Part shown: positions 1 through 7,949 of the stretch, piece by piece | Position numbering within the stretch: position 1 is the stretch's first letter | Layout of the letters: every line of letters begins with the position of its first letter | Assembly: GCA_023264975.1 (NCBI GenBank) | Contig: JAHFUS010000035.1 | Coordinates: 1 to 42,138 of the forward strand | DNA from: Actinomycetes bacterium | Lineage (GTDB): Bacteria; Actinomycetota; Acidimicrobiia; Acidimicrobiales; GCA-2861595 | Direction of reading: 5' to 3' | DNA length: 42,138 nucleotides | Program-made: the position numbers and the translations under genes | Notes under the pieces: model-generated | What the model was told of the DNA's origin: nothing | What the model saw: the letters and a program-made list of their open reading frames with translations, nothing else | Databases searched by the model: none

Positions 1-10
1 GGCGGACCAG

Positions 11-1492
11 TTGCCATATGGTGTGTTTCGTGATATCTCATGTCTCGTGGAGTTCGTGAAGCGGGGCGAACGGGTGGAGGCGGAGGCCGCTGCGCTGGCC
101 GCCGCCTCGCACCCCGGGGTCGTCGAACTGGTCGGGACGGCGGACAGCGTCCTGCGCACCACTTACCTCCGCGAGGCCCGCCCGCTGGCCGCCGCGCTGC
201 CGCTGGCGGCCGACGAGGTGGCCGGCGTGGTGGCGTCGGTGGCAGCCACCCTGGCCGATCTGCACGAGCGGGGCGTGGTGCACGGCGGCCTCGACGCCTC
301 GCACGTGCTGGTGGCGGCGGACGGGCGGCCGGTGCTGTGCAGCCTCGGGCGCGACGGCAGTCCGGCCGACGACGTCCTCGCCCTGGGGACGCTGGGCATC
401 GAAGCCCTGGCCGGCGGCCCCGGGGGCCATCTCGGCTCGCCCTCCGAGCGGTCCCGGTGGCGGCGGCGTGCTCCCGGCGTCGGGCCTCAAGGGGCCGGGG
501 GGGGCGGCCGGCAGCACCGCCGGCGCCGGTCCCTCGGGCCGATGCTGGCGCCGGAGGCGGCCGGCGCCCTTGCCTCGGTTCTGGCCGAGGCCACCGCCGC
601 CGACCCCGATGCCCGGCCCACGGCCAGGTCCCTCGCTGCCGCCGTCCACCAGCGGGTGCCCACCGCCCGTCTCCCCCGACCGGCGGGGCGGCCGCGACTG
701 CTGCTCGCCAGTCCAGGTCCCGCCGCCCGGAGCAGGCGGTGGCACCGGGACGTTGCGGTAACGCCGCCGGTCAGGGTCCCGGCGGGCCCCGGCAACGCCG
801 TACCTGGCACCGCGGTGCGGGCGCCGCTCCAGCGGCGCGGCGAGAACGTCCTGGCCGCACAGGGGGAGAGGGGCTCGGAGGCGGCCCTCGCCGCCGCAAC
901 CCCCCGAGCGCCGGGCCGTCCCGCCGCCCGCCCGGCTCCTCCACGCAGGACCGGCCGGGTGGCGGCGATCGCCGCCGGTGCTGCCGTCCTGGGTGCCGTC
1001 CTCGCGCTGGTGTCCGGCGCGATGCGGGGCGGCCGGCCCGGCGCTGACCCATTTTCGTCCGGCGGCGGGACGGTCCCTGCCCGCCCGAACTCGGCCGGCG
1101 ATGGGACATCGACGACGGTGGTGGCGCCCGACGGCGCGGCGCCGGCGCCCGTCGCCGTGCGGGTGTGGCCCCCGGAACCACTCGACTTCCGCGACGGCGT
1201 CCTCACCGTCGGCAACGCCCGCTATGCCCTCGGTCGCACCGGTGACGTCGTCGTCGCCGGCAACTGGGACTGCTCCGGGCACCGCTCCCCCGCCCTGTTC
1301 CGCCCGGGCACCGGCGAGGTGTTCGCCTTCGCCGGCTGGCCGGCCGAGGGCGAGGCGGTCACGGGCCGGCCGCTCGGCACGGCGGCGGGCGCCACGGACG
1401 TGCGGGTCGTCGACGCCGACGGCGACGGCTGTGACGACCTCGAACTGACCCGGCCCGGCGCCGATCCCGTCCACCTGGCGCCCGCCGCATGA
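11..1492 (+). CDS. Membrane-anchored pseudokinase-like protein, possibly 5'-partial
   Basis: About 493 aa if started at the TTG at 11, but the frame is open to the window edge, so the true start may lie upstream. Residues 20-215 look like a Ser/Thr kinase fold: SHPGVVEL, then LHERGVVHGGLDASHVL (residues 84-100) at the place of the HRDLKPxN loop, and a C-lobe end near 177-212. The catalytic Asp (HRD) is Gly, the Mg-binding Asn is His, and DFG is replaced by SLG (111-113); no glycine-rich loop is visible. It is therefore probably not a phosphotransferase. A Pro/Arg-rich linker leads to one membrane segment (about 317-337). The C-terminal 100 residues resemble FG-GAP/VCBS repeat segments (VVVAGNWDCSG, VVDADGDGCDD). 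The stop overlaps the next start (ATGA), so the two genes are translationally coupled. A signalling or scaffold role is inferred. Confidence 0.6.
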   Translation: MPYGVFRDISCLVEFVKRGERVEAEAAALAAASHPGVVELVGTADSVLRTTYLREARPLAAALPLAADEVAGVVASVAATLADLHERGVVHGGLDASHVLVAADGRPVLCSLGRDGSPADDVLALGTLGIEALAGGPGGHLGSPSERSRWRRRAPGVGPQGAGGGGRQHRRRRSLGPMLAPEAAGALASVLAEATAADPDARPTARSLAAAVHQRVPTARLPRPAGRPRLLLASPGPAARSRRWHRDVAVTPPVRVPAGPGNAVPGTAVRAPLQRRGENVLAAQGERGSEAALAAATPRAPGRPAARPAPPRRTGRVAAIAAGAAVLGAVLALVSGAMRGGRPGADPFSSGGGTVPARPNSAGDGTSTTVVAPDGAAPAPVAVRVWPPEPLDFRDGVLTVGNARYALGRTGDVVVAGNWDCSGHRSPALFRPGTGEVFAFAGWPAEGEAVTGRPLGTAAGATDVRVVDADGDGCDDLELTRPGADPVHLAPAA

Positions 1493-2532
1493 CGCCCGCC
1501 TCGCCCGGCTCCCGCCCGCCGCTCGGCGCAGACGGGTCTGCCACCGGTGGCGCCCTGCGCCTGGTGGGGTGGGTTCTCGCGCTGGTCGCCGGCGTCCTCG
1601 TGCTCCACGGCGTGGGCGGCGCCCTTGCCCCTCCGCCTCTTGGTGAGCCCGGGCAGCTCGGGCGGTGGCTCGACCAGCGTGAGCCGGCCGAGGCAGCCAT
1701 GGCCGTGGTGCGCCTGGTCGCCCTCGGGATGGCCTGGTACCTCCTGGCTGTCACCGTCGCCGGCACGGTCGCCCGGCTGGCTGGCGTCCGAACGCTGGTA
1801 CGCGCCGTCGACATTGTCACCGCGCCTGCCGTGCGCCGCGTGGTGACCGGTGCACTGGGCGTCTCCATGGCCGCTGCCATGTTCGCGGGCACGGGCGGGG
1901 CGGCCGTGGCCGACGAGCGGAGCGGGGTGTCTGCTGCGTCCACCCCTGCGTCCACCCCTGCGTCCAGCCCCGAGACCATGCGCCGCCTCCCCGATGCGGA
2001 GGCGGACGGCTCCGCACCTTCTCCCACGGTGGCGGCCCCGGTGGAGATGCCCCTCCAGCAACCCTCGGCCACCGGTCCGCCACCCACCATGCGCCGCCTC
2101 CCGGCCGCCGCCGCCGAGGACGACCCGCCTTTCGCTCCCCCTTCATCGACACCGCCCACCAGCGCGCCGGCGGGCGCGGCCTCGACGGCGACGACCTCGA
2201 CCGCTCCGCCACCGTCAGCCGGCGCGCCGCCTCCCGCTCGCCAGGGCCCCGCCCCCGGCAACCGGTCTCCGGCGCCTGGCACGGCGTCGGCAACCAGTGC
2301 CGAACGGACATGGCGGGTCCAGCCCGGGGACCACTTCTGGTCGGTGGCCGAACGGGTCCTGGGCGAGGCGTGGCACCACAGCCCGACCGACGCCGAGGTC
2401 GACCCCTACTGGCGGTCTCTGGTGGATGCCAACCGGTCCGTCCTGCGCGACGCCGCCAACCCCGACCTCGTCTTCCCCGGCCAGGTAATCACCGTCCCCG
2501 CCCCGCCGCCGACTCCTTCACAAGGACGCTGA
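1489..2532 (+). CDS. Membrane protein with C-terminal LysM domain
   Basis: 347 aa, starting at the ATG that overlaps the stop of the pseudokinase gene. Three hydrophobic segments (about 23-45, 70-95, 118-140) are followed by a long Pro/Ser/Thr/Ala-rich linker that contains two near copies of TMRRLP and a short run of STPA repeats. Residues about 273-338 form a LysM-type module (WRVQPGDHFWSVAERVL ... NPDLVFPGQVITVP). LysM binds GlcNAc-containing glycans such as peptidoglycan. The insert between its two halves (AWHHSPTDAEVDPYWRSLVDANR) is typical of actinobacterial LysM proteins. The topology suggests attachment of the membrane to the wall; partnership with the upstream pseudokinase is inferred from the overlap. 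Confidence 0.7.
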   Translation: MTPASPGSRPPLGADGSATGGALRLVGWVLALVAGVLVLHGVGGALAPPPLGEPGQLGRWLDQREPAEAAMAVVRLVALGMAWYLLAVTVAGTVARLAGVRTLVRAVDIVTAPAVRRVVTGALGVSMAAAMFAGTGGAAVADERSGVSAASTPASTPASSPETMRRLPDAEADGSAPSPTVAAPVEMPLQQPSATGPPPTMRRLPAAAAEDDPPFAPPSSTPPTSAPAGAASTATTSTAPPPSAGAPPPARQGPAPGNRSPAPGTASATSAERTWRVQPGDHFWSVAERVLGEAWHHSPTDAEVDPYWRSLVDANRSVLRDAANPDLVFPGQVITVPAPPPTPSQGR

Positions 2533-2604
2533 ACAGCCGCACGCCCCCTTCTCGGTACAGAAGCGCACGCTCCGGAACGTGAGGTCCCGTACCCGGGATC
2601 GAAG

Positions 2605-2641
2605 CCGCCGGGCCGGCCGGCAGGCCCCGGCTACCCGGCGG
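2605..2641. terminator. Candidate bidirectional terminator between convergent genes
   Basis: CCGCCGGG (2605-2612) pairs perfectly with CCCGGCGG (2634-2641), leaving a 21-nt loop that can itself fold. It lies between the converging LysM gene and the lipoprotein gene and overlaps the last codons of the latter. There is no U-tract, so the call rests on position and pairing. Confidence 0.35.
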
Positions 2642-3164
2642 TGGTGGTGGTCGTCGGGTCGGTGGGTTTGGTGCCGGCGACGGTGGTGCTCGTCCCCTCC
2701 GCCGGCGCCTCCCTGCACCCGGTGATCCCCGCCGCCGACAGCTTCTGACCTGTGGCGATGAAGGGGTCGACGCCGATGTCGTAGAAGTTCTTGGCCGCTT
2801 CCTGGCTCCTGGTGGCGCCGACGAGTGTCTTCTGGTCGATCTCGGCCTGCTCGATGGCTGCGTCCATCGCCGGCTCGAGGTCCGAGGGCGGGTTGAGCTT
2901 CTTGAAGCCGGCGATGGCCTTGTCGAGCACCGGGACGAGTTTCGTGTAGAACTCCTGCATCTTCTCCGGGGTGAAGGTGATGCCGGTGACCACCGTCTGG
3001 GCCGCTTTCACCACTTCCTCCTTGACGACCGTGCAGACGGCGTTGCCCTGGGTGGTCAGCTCGGCCGCCGTGAGACGGTCGCCGCCCCCACCCCCGCCTC
3101 CGCCGCATCCCACGAGCGCCACACAGGCCGACACCAGCCCGAGCCCCACCGCCCGCTTGCCCAC
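2631..3164 (-). CDS. Putative lipoprotein
   Basis: 177 aa from a GTG at 3164, chosen because GGAGG lies 9 nt upstream; a longer frame to 3215 lacks such a site. The N-terminus is a type II signal peptide: KR, a hydrophobic core, then lipobox LVGC with Cys at residue 20, followed by a Gly run. The mature part is mostly helical, with charged repeats and a conserved-looking stretch IGVDPFIATGQKLSAAGITGC, and ends in a Thr-rich tail (TTVAGTKPTDPTTTTTAG). No enzymatic motif is recognised. It is probably anchored on the outer face of the cytoplasmic membrane. Confidence 0.6.
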   Translation of the reverse strand: MGKRAVGLGLVSACVALVGCGGGGGGGGDRLTAAELTTQGNAVCTVVKEEVVKAAQTVVTGITFTPEKMQEFYTKLVPVLDKAIAGFKKLNPPSDLEPAMDAAIEQAEIDQKTLVGATRSQEAAKNFYDIGVDPFIATGQKLSAAGITGCREAPAEGTSTTVAGTKPTDPTTTTTAG

Positions 3165-3248
3165 TGCTCGCCACCTCCGAAGGGATCCGAGCGGCCACGG
3201 TAACGCACGCCGCACCGGCTCGTGGTCACAGGACGGGGCCTGCGGTGC

Positions 3249-4307
3249 TCACAGGAGGCGGACCGCCACCTCGTTGGTGAGCAGGCGGCCGGCAGGTGTG
3301 AGCACGAGCCGGTCGCCTCGACGCTCGACCAGACCGTCGAGCTCGGAAAGGTCGTCGGCGCCGAAGGAGCCGGCCGGCACGCCCCGGCTGGTGCGCAGCG
3401 CCAGTTGCAGCGCTTCGCGGCGGCGGTCCTCCGGTGCCAGCGTCTCGCCCGCCGCCTCGGGCGACTGCCCGCCGAGCACCCGCTCGATGTAGCGCTCGGG
3501 CGTGCGCACGTTCCACCACCGCCGCCCCGCCTGGTGGGAGTGGGCGGCGCAGCCGATGCCGCGATAGTCGCCCTGCGACCAGTAGAGGAGGTTGTGCCGG
3601 CACTCGTGGCCCGGCCGGGCCCAGTTGGACACCTCGTACGACGCCAACCCCGCCCCCGCCAGGGCCTCGTCGGCGGCCAGGTACCGGGTGGCCTGCACGT
3701 CGTCGTCCGGGTGGCGTGCCGGGTCGCCGGCCAGGGGCGTGCCCGCTTCGACCGTGAGCGCGTAGGCGCTGACGTGCGGTGGCCCCAGGGCCAGGACCTC
3801 GTCGACGGTGGCCTGCCAGTCGGCATCGGACTCCCCCGCCGCCCCGAAGATCAGGTCGACGCTCCACGACGGGAAGCCGGCGCCGGCCACCAGCCGGGCG
3901 GCCCGGACGGCCACGGCCGGGTCGTGCACCCGCCCCAGGGCGGCCAGCACGTGCGGGCGCATCGACTGCACGCCGAGCGAGACCCGGGTGACGCCGGCCG
4001 CCCGGTATGCGTCCAGCAGGTCGGCGGTGACGTCGTCGGGGTTGCACTCCACGGTCACCTCGGCCCCCGGGGCACGGGAGACGGCGGCCACGACCGAGGC
4101 CATGGCGGCGGCGGGCAGGAGCGACGGCGTGCCCCCGCCGAAGAACAGGGTGGAAGCGGGAGGCAGGGCGGCAGCAGCCAGTTCACCGACGCAGGCGTCG
4201 ACGTAGGCCCCCATCAGGCCCGATCGGTCGGTCCAGGTGGCGAAGGCGCAGTAGTCGCAGCGCCGGGCGCAGAACGGAACGTGGACGTAGACGCCAAATG
4301 GTCGCAC
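3249..4307 (-). CDS. hemW: HemW, radical SAM heme chaperone (coproporphyrinogen oxidase-like)
   Basis: 352 aa, GTG start directly before RPFGVYVHVPFC. The radical SAM cluster motif CxxxCxxC is C13-x3-C17-x2-C20. Other family marks are FFGGGTPSLL, VECNPDD, RVSLGVQS and SVDLIFGAAGES, with a C-terminal winged region typical of HemW/HemN-like proteins. HemW binds heme and a 4Fe-4S cluster and is thought to deliver heme to target proteins; it is often misnamed oxygen-independent coproporphyrinogen III oxidase. The gene lies 25 nt after bldD on the same strand. In many Gram-positive genomes it lies between lepA and hrcA; here it has been displaced to the other side of hrcA-dnaJ-rsmE. Confidence 0.9.
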   Translation of the reverse strand: MRPFGVYVHVPFCARRCDYCAFATWTDRSGLMGAYVDACVGELAAAALPPASTLFFGGGTPSLLPAAAMASVVAAVSRAPGAEVTVECNPDDVTADLLDAYRAAGVTRVSLGVQSMRPHVLAALGRVHDPAVAVRAARLVAGAGFPSWSVDLIFGAAGESDADWQATVDEVLALGPPHVSAYALTVEAGTPLAGDPARHPDDDVQATRYLAADEALAGAGLASYEVSNWARPGHECRHNLLYWSQGDYRGIGCAAHSHQAGRRWWNVRTPERYIERVLGGQSPEAAGETLAPEDRRREALQLALRTSRGVPAGSFGADDLSELDGLVERRGDRLVLTPAGRLLTNEVAVRLL

Positions 4308-4332
4308 CGGCGCAGTGCTCGGCGGCGCGAGG

Positions 4333-4881
4333 TCAGGCGTCGGCGCGCAGGCTCAGGTCGTCGAGGCGGTGCCGCATGCCGTCGGCCGTGGTGTCGAACA
4401 GGCAGCCGATGGCCCGGATGTCCTCGGCCCGGATGGTGAGCACCCGGCCGTTGAAGTCCTGCCGCTGCACCTGGATCATGCCCAGGTACCGGCGCAGAAG
4501 GTCCTTCTCGGGCGCCTGCACCGACTCGAGTCGGGTGAGGTCGATGGTGACCCTGCCATTCGCCTCGGGGCGGGGCCGGTCGTCGCTGCTGCTGACGGGA
4601 CGCACCGTGGACGAGGAGCTGCCCATGGCTGTCAGGGCGCCGTTGACGTCCCTCGGCAGGAGCTGGTCGACGGGCACGTTGTAGAACTCGGCGAGCCGTT
4701 GCAGCCGGGGAACCGAGATGGAGCGCTCACCACGCTCGTAGGCGCCGAGCACCGACGCTTTGAACTCCTGGTCGGAGGTTGCCTCGACCGCCTGCAATGA
4801 CAGCCGCTTCTGTTTGCGCACCAAGCGCAGGCGTTCGCCCACTCGGCGGGCGTACCCGCTGGACATCGTCTCGTCGCTCAC
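4333..4881 (-). CDS. bldD: BldD-like transcriptional regulator with c-di-GMP-binding signature
   Basis: 182 aa from a GTG at 4881 preceded by GGAGGGG; an internal ATG at 4866 begins MSSGYARRVG, the match to the start of Streptomyces BldD. Residues 12-75 are an XRE-type helix-turn-helix domain (VGERLRLVRKQKRLSLQAVE ... YERGERSISVPRLQRLAEFY). A Ser/Pro linker leads to the C-terminal domain (110-170), which keeps the BldD c-di-GMP motif RxD-X8-RxxD as R140-Q-D142, eight residues, R151-A-E-D154. In Streptomyces, tetrameric c-di-GMP dimerises BldD and lets it repress development genes; here conserved binding is inferred from the motif. It has its own promoter (4910-4938) and sits between rsmE and hemW. 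Several c-di-GMP enzymes are encoded nearby. Confidence 0.9.
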   Translation of the reverse strand: MSDETMSSGYARRVGERLRLVRKQKRLSLQAVEATSDQEFKASVLGAYERGERSISVPRLQRLAEFYNVPVDQLLPRDVNGALTAMGSSSSTVRPVSSSDDRPRPEANGRVTIDLTRLESVQAPEKDLLRRYLGMIQVQRQDFNGRVLTIRAEDIRAIGCLFDTTADGMRHRLDDLSLRADA

Positions 4882-4909
4882 GTGGCTTTCCCCTCCGGTA
4901 ACCGGTACA

Positions 4910-4938
4910 AGCCTACCCGTTCCCACGTAACGTCGCAA
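4910..4938 (-). promoter_or_regulatory. Sigma-70-type promoter of bldD
   Basis: On the minus strand, TTGCGA (4938-4933) and TAGGCT (4915-4910) are separated by exactly 17 bp. The predicted transcript starts near 4903 and carries a short leader with GGAGGGG before the GTG at 4881. No clear BldD box was found by eye. Confidence 0.55.
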
Positions 4939-4958
4939 TAGGACTACGCAATGTGAGC

Positions 4959-5684
4959 CTACCGCTGGTCGACGCCGATCTGGCGGACCATCCCGTCGCG
5001 AAGACTGCACAGGATGACACCAGCGGCCACCGCCGCTGTCTCCGCCCTCAGCACGCTCGGTCCGAACCCCACGAGTGGCAGCCCGCACGCCAGTTCGCCT
5101 TCGTCCCAGCCGCCCTCCGGCCCCACCAGCACCACCGGCCGGTCGAGCGAGGGCGGACCGCCACCCTGGGAGGCCAGCGCCACTCTCGGCCGGTCGCCTG
5201 CCACCACGTCGGCGAACCCGGTCACCGCCGTCACCTGGGGAAGGCGGGCCCGCCGGCTCTGCATGGACGCCTGGCGTGCGACCCGCCGCCAGCGCTCGGC
5301 CTGGGCGGTCGCCTTGCCGTCGTCCCAGCGCACCACTGAACGAAAGGCACGGAACGGCACGATCCGGTCGACACCCAACTCGGTGAGCTTCTGCACGACC
5401 CACTCCGGTCGCTCCCCCTTGGTGAGGGCGAAGGCCACCGTGACCGCCGGGTCCGGCGCCGCCTCGACCTCGGTGGGACCGGCCGGGTCGAGACGGCCAC
5501 CCGGGCCCCATGTGCACGACCGCCAACCCCCCCGGCCGTCGCTCACGGTCACCGCCTGCCCGGGCTGGAGCCGCAGCACCCGTTCGAGATGGTGAAGGTC
5601 GTCGCCGTCGAGGGCGGGCGCGGCGAGGTCGGCGACGAAGGCGTGGGCAGCGGCGTGCGGCAGCGGCCGGGTCGGCGGGCCCAC
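4959..5684 (-). CDS. rsmE: RsmE, 16S rRNA (uracil-1498-N3)-methyltransferase
   Basis: 241 aa from a GTG at 5684, four nt after the dnaJ stop. Family motifs: an N-terminal PUA-like part (HHLERVLRLQPGQAVTVSDG), then the SPOUT methyltransferase part with ALTKGERPEWVVQKLTELGV, RWRRVARQASMQSRRARLPQV and the SAM-binding knot VLVGPEGGWDEGEL ... GPSVLRAETAAVAA. It methylates U1498 of 16S rRNA in the assembled 30S subunit. Gene order hrcA-dnaJ-rsmE is common, and the tight spacing indicates one transcript. Confidence 0.92.
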   Translation of the reverse strand: MGPPTRPLPHAAAHAFVADLAAPALDGDDLHHLERVLRLQPGQAVTVSDGRGGWRSCTWGPGGRLDPAGPTEVEAAPDPAVTVAFALTKGERPEWVVQKLTELGVDRIVPFRAFRSVVRWDDGKATAQAERWRRVARQASMQSRRARLPQVTAVTGFADVVAGDRPRVALASQGGGPPSLDRPVVLVGPEGGWDEGELACGLPLVGFGPSVLRAETAAVAAGVILCSLRDGMVRQIGVDQR

Positions 5685-5688
5685 CGCG

Positions 5689-6828
5689 CTACTTGAAGGC
5701 GCTGCGGATCTTGGAGAGGAGGCCCGAGTCGGGCGGATCGACCTCTTCGCCCCGCGCCGCCGCCAGCTCCCGGAGGAGTCGCTCGTCGGTGGCCGACAGC
5801 GACGTGGGCGTGTCGACGACCACCTTGAGGACCAGGTCGCCCCGGCCTCGCCCGTTGACGTCGGGCACCCCCTGGCCCCGCAGGCGCACCACCCTGCCGT
5901 TCTGGGTGCCCGGCGGCACGGCCACCTCCTCCTCACCGTCGAGCGTGGTGAGACCGAGATGGGCGCCGAGGGCGGCCTGGGCGGTCGACACGTGCAGCTC
6001 GTGGATGAGGTCCTTGCCCTCGCGGGCGAACCGGGCGTCGGGGCGGACTTCCAGGTGGACGTAGAGATCGCCGGGCGGGCCGCCCCTCGGCCCGGCTGCT
6101 CCCCGGTCGTTCAGGCGCAGCACGATGCCGCTGTCGACCCCGGCTGGGACGGTGACCCGCATGGTTCGGTGGTCGGCCACCCGGCCCTCGCCGCGGCAGT
6201 CCTCGCACGGCGACGCGATCGACTCGCCGGAGCCGTTGCACCGGGGGCACGGGCGGGACGTGACCATCTGGCCCAGGAGGGACTGGCGGACCTGACGGAC
6301 CTCGCCAGCGCCGGCGCACTGGGCGCAGGTCGTGGCCGTGGTGCCCGGCTTGGCGCCGGTGGCCTCGCACGTGTCGCACGCCACCGCCGTGCGGACGGTG
6401 ACCTCCTTCTCCACGCCGAACACGGCCTCGGTGAACTCCAGGGTGAGGCTCACCTCGGCGTCGGGGCCACGCACCGGCCCCCGGGGTCGTCCCCGGCCGC
6501 CGCCACCCCCGAAGCCCGCGGCGTTGCCGAAGAACGCCTCGAACAGGTCGCCCAGACCACCCCCGAAGCCGGCGAAGGGATCGCCACCGCCGCCGGTACC
6601 GGTGCCGCGGAGGCCTTCGACGCCGTAAGCGTCGTACCGCTTGCGCCGCTCCGGGTCCCGCAGGACCTCGTAGGCCAGGCTGACCTGCTTGAACCGCTCC
6701 TCGGCCTCGGCGTCGCCGGGGTTCTTGTCGGGGTGCAGGTCGTGCGCCAGCTTGCGGTAGGCCTTCTTCAGCTCGTCGTCAGTGGCCCCCCGGGGCACGC
6801 CGAGGAGCTTGTAGAAGTCGGTGTCCAC
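5689..6828 (-). CDS. dnaJ: Chaperone DnaJ
   Basis: 379 aa from a GTG at 6828, two nt after the hrcA stop. The J domain carries the HPD motif (LHPDKNP), followed by a Gly/Phe-rich region, then four zinc-binding CxxCxGxG-type repeats (CDTCEATG, CAQCAGAG, CPRCNGSG, CEDCRGEG) and the C-terminal substrate-binding and dimerisation domains. It is the Hsp40 co-chaperone that stimulates DnaK. No grpE or dnaK lies here, so this is the DnaJ2-type arrangement with hrcA. Regulation by HrcA through the CIRCE element at 7860-7886 is expected. Confidence 0.95.
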   Translation of the reverse strand: MDTDFYKLLGVPRGATDDELKKAYRKLAHDLHPDKNPGDAEAEERFKQVSLAYEVLRDPERRKRYDAYGVEGLRGTGTGGGGDPFAGFGGGLGDLFEAFFGNAAGFGGGGGRGRPRGPVRGPDAEVSLTLEFTEAVFGVEKEVTVRTAVACDTCEATGAKPGTTATTCAQCAGAGEVRQVRQSLLGQMVTSRPCPRCNGSGESIASPCEDCRGEGRVADHRTMRVTVPAGVDSGIVLRLNDRGAAGPRGGPPGDLYVHLEVRPDARFAREGKDLIHELHVSTAQAALGAHLGLTTLDGEEEVAVPPGTQNGRVVRLRGQGVPDVNGRGRGDLVLKVVVDTPTSLSATDERLLRELAAARGEEVDPPDSGLLSKIRSAFK

Positions 6829-6830
6829 CC

Positions 6831-7829
6831 CTAGCCCTCGCTGAGCCGCTTTCCCAGCCGGCGGCTCACCAGGGCCACCGCGGCCAGGGCCAACGGGTAG
6901 TTCATGCGGGTGGGGCCGAGCAGCCCGACGGTGCCGCTCATGCCCTCGACGTCGTAGGGCGCCACGACGACGGCACAGGTGGCGAGTTGCTCCAGGCCGT
7001 GCTCCGAGCCGATGGCGACGGACAGGCCGCGGTCGAGCACGTCGCGCAGGAGGGTGACCACCACGTACTGCTGCTCCAGGGTGCCGAGCACCTGGCGCAC
7101 GGTCTCGACCGCGTCGAAGCCTCCCGTCATGCGGGCCACGCCACCCATGAACACCTGGTCGGGCTCGGTGTCGTGCGAGCCGGCGAGCGACTCCAGGGCG
7201 GTCGCCACCACGGCGTCGGTGATCTCGTCGCCGGTGGACCACGCCCTGCCGCCCACCGAGAGGGTCTGGCCGACCAGGTGGGCCGAGAGGCGGGCGGCGG
7301 CGGCGGCCAGGCGGGGATCGTCGACGCCCTCGCCCAGCTCTATGGTGCGCTTCTCCACCACGCCGTTGGCCAGCACCACCACGACCAGCGCCACACGCGG
7401 GGCCAGGCCCACGACCTGGACCGACCGGATGACGGCCTCCTCGTGGGGAGGGCTGATCACGACCGCTGCGTAGTCGGTGAGGCTCGACAGCAGCCGGCTC
7501 GTGTCGTGGAGCATGCGCTCGATCTCGCCGTGGGCCGTCTCGAAGAAGTCCCTGACCCGCTGGCGCTGCACGGCATCGAGGATGCCGGGAGCGGTGAGCT
7601 GGTCGACGAAGAACCGGTAGCCCTTGTCGGTGGGGATCCGGCCGGCGCTGGTGTGCGGCTGCACCAGGTAGCCCTCGTGCTCCAGGACGGCCATCTCGTT
7701 GCGGACGGTAGCCGACGACACGGCCAGGCTGGCGGCCTGGGCGACATGCGCGGATCCCACCGGCTGGGCCGTCTCGATGTACTCCTGCACCACCACCCGG
7801 AGGATGGCCGCCTTGCGATCGTCGAGCAT
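6831..7829 (-). CDS. hrcA: HrcA, heat-shock repressor
   Basis: 332 aa, ATG at 7829. The N-terminal winged helix (MLDDRKAAILRVVVQEYIET ... VSSATVRNEMAVLEHEGYLV) precedes HTSAGRIPTDKGYRFFVDQL, the most conserved stretch of the family, and a GAF-like effector part. HrcA binds CIRCE operators and represses chaperone genes; GroEL activity keeps it folded. The stop is 2 nt from dnaJ, and the CIRCE operator directly upstream implies autoregulation. Confidence 0.95.
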   Translation of the reverse strand: MLDDRKAAILRVVVQEYIETAQPVGSAHVAQAASLAVSSATVRNEMAVLEHEGYLVQPHTSAGRIPTDKGYRFFVDQLTAPGILDAVQRQRVRDFFETAHGEIERMLHDTSRLLSSLTDYAAVVISPPHEEAVIRSVQVVGLAPRVALVVVVLANGVVEKRTIELGEGVDDPRLAAAAARLSAHLVGQTLSVGGRAWSTGDEITDAVVATALESLAGSHDTEPDQVFMGGVARMTGGFDAVETVRQVLGTLEQQYVVVTLLRDVLDRGLSVAIGSEHGLEQLATCAVVVAPYDVEGMSGTVGLLGPTRMNYPLALAAVALVSRRLGKRLSEG

Positions 7830-7859
7830 CTCCAGCTTCCCGGCCCGCCTGGCGGGGGC

Positions 7860-7886
7860 CTGGCACTCGATTGTACCGAGTGCTAA
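7860..7886 (-). promoter_or_regulatory. CIRCE operator overlapping the hrcA -10 box
   Basis: Read on the minus strand: TTAGCACTC, nine bases, GAGTGCCAG. One half is a perfect consensus match and the other has 7 of 9 bases. The 9-bp spacer holds TACAAT (7875-7870), a good -10 box, so bound HrcA would block RNA polymerase directly. It lies 30 bp before the hrcA ATG. Confidence 0.92.
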
Positions 7887-7949
7887 CCCCGTGCTCGTCG
7901 GCTTCCCGGGCCTGGCGCCCGGGCTGCGGGGCTGCCGACTCGGGTACGG

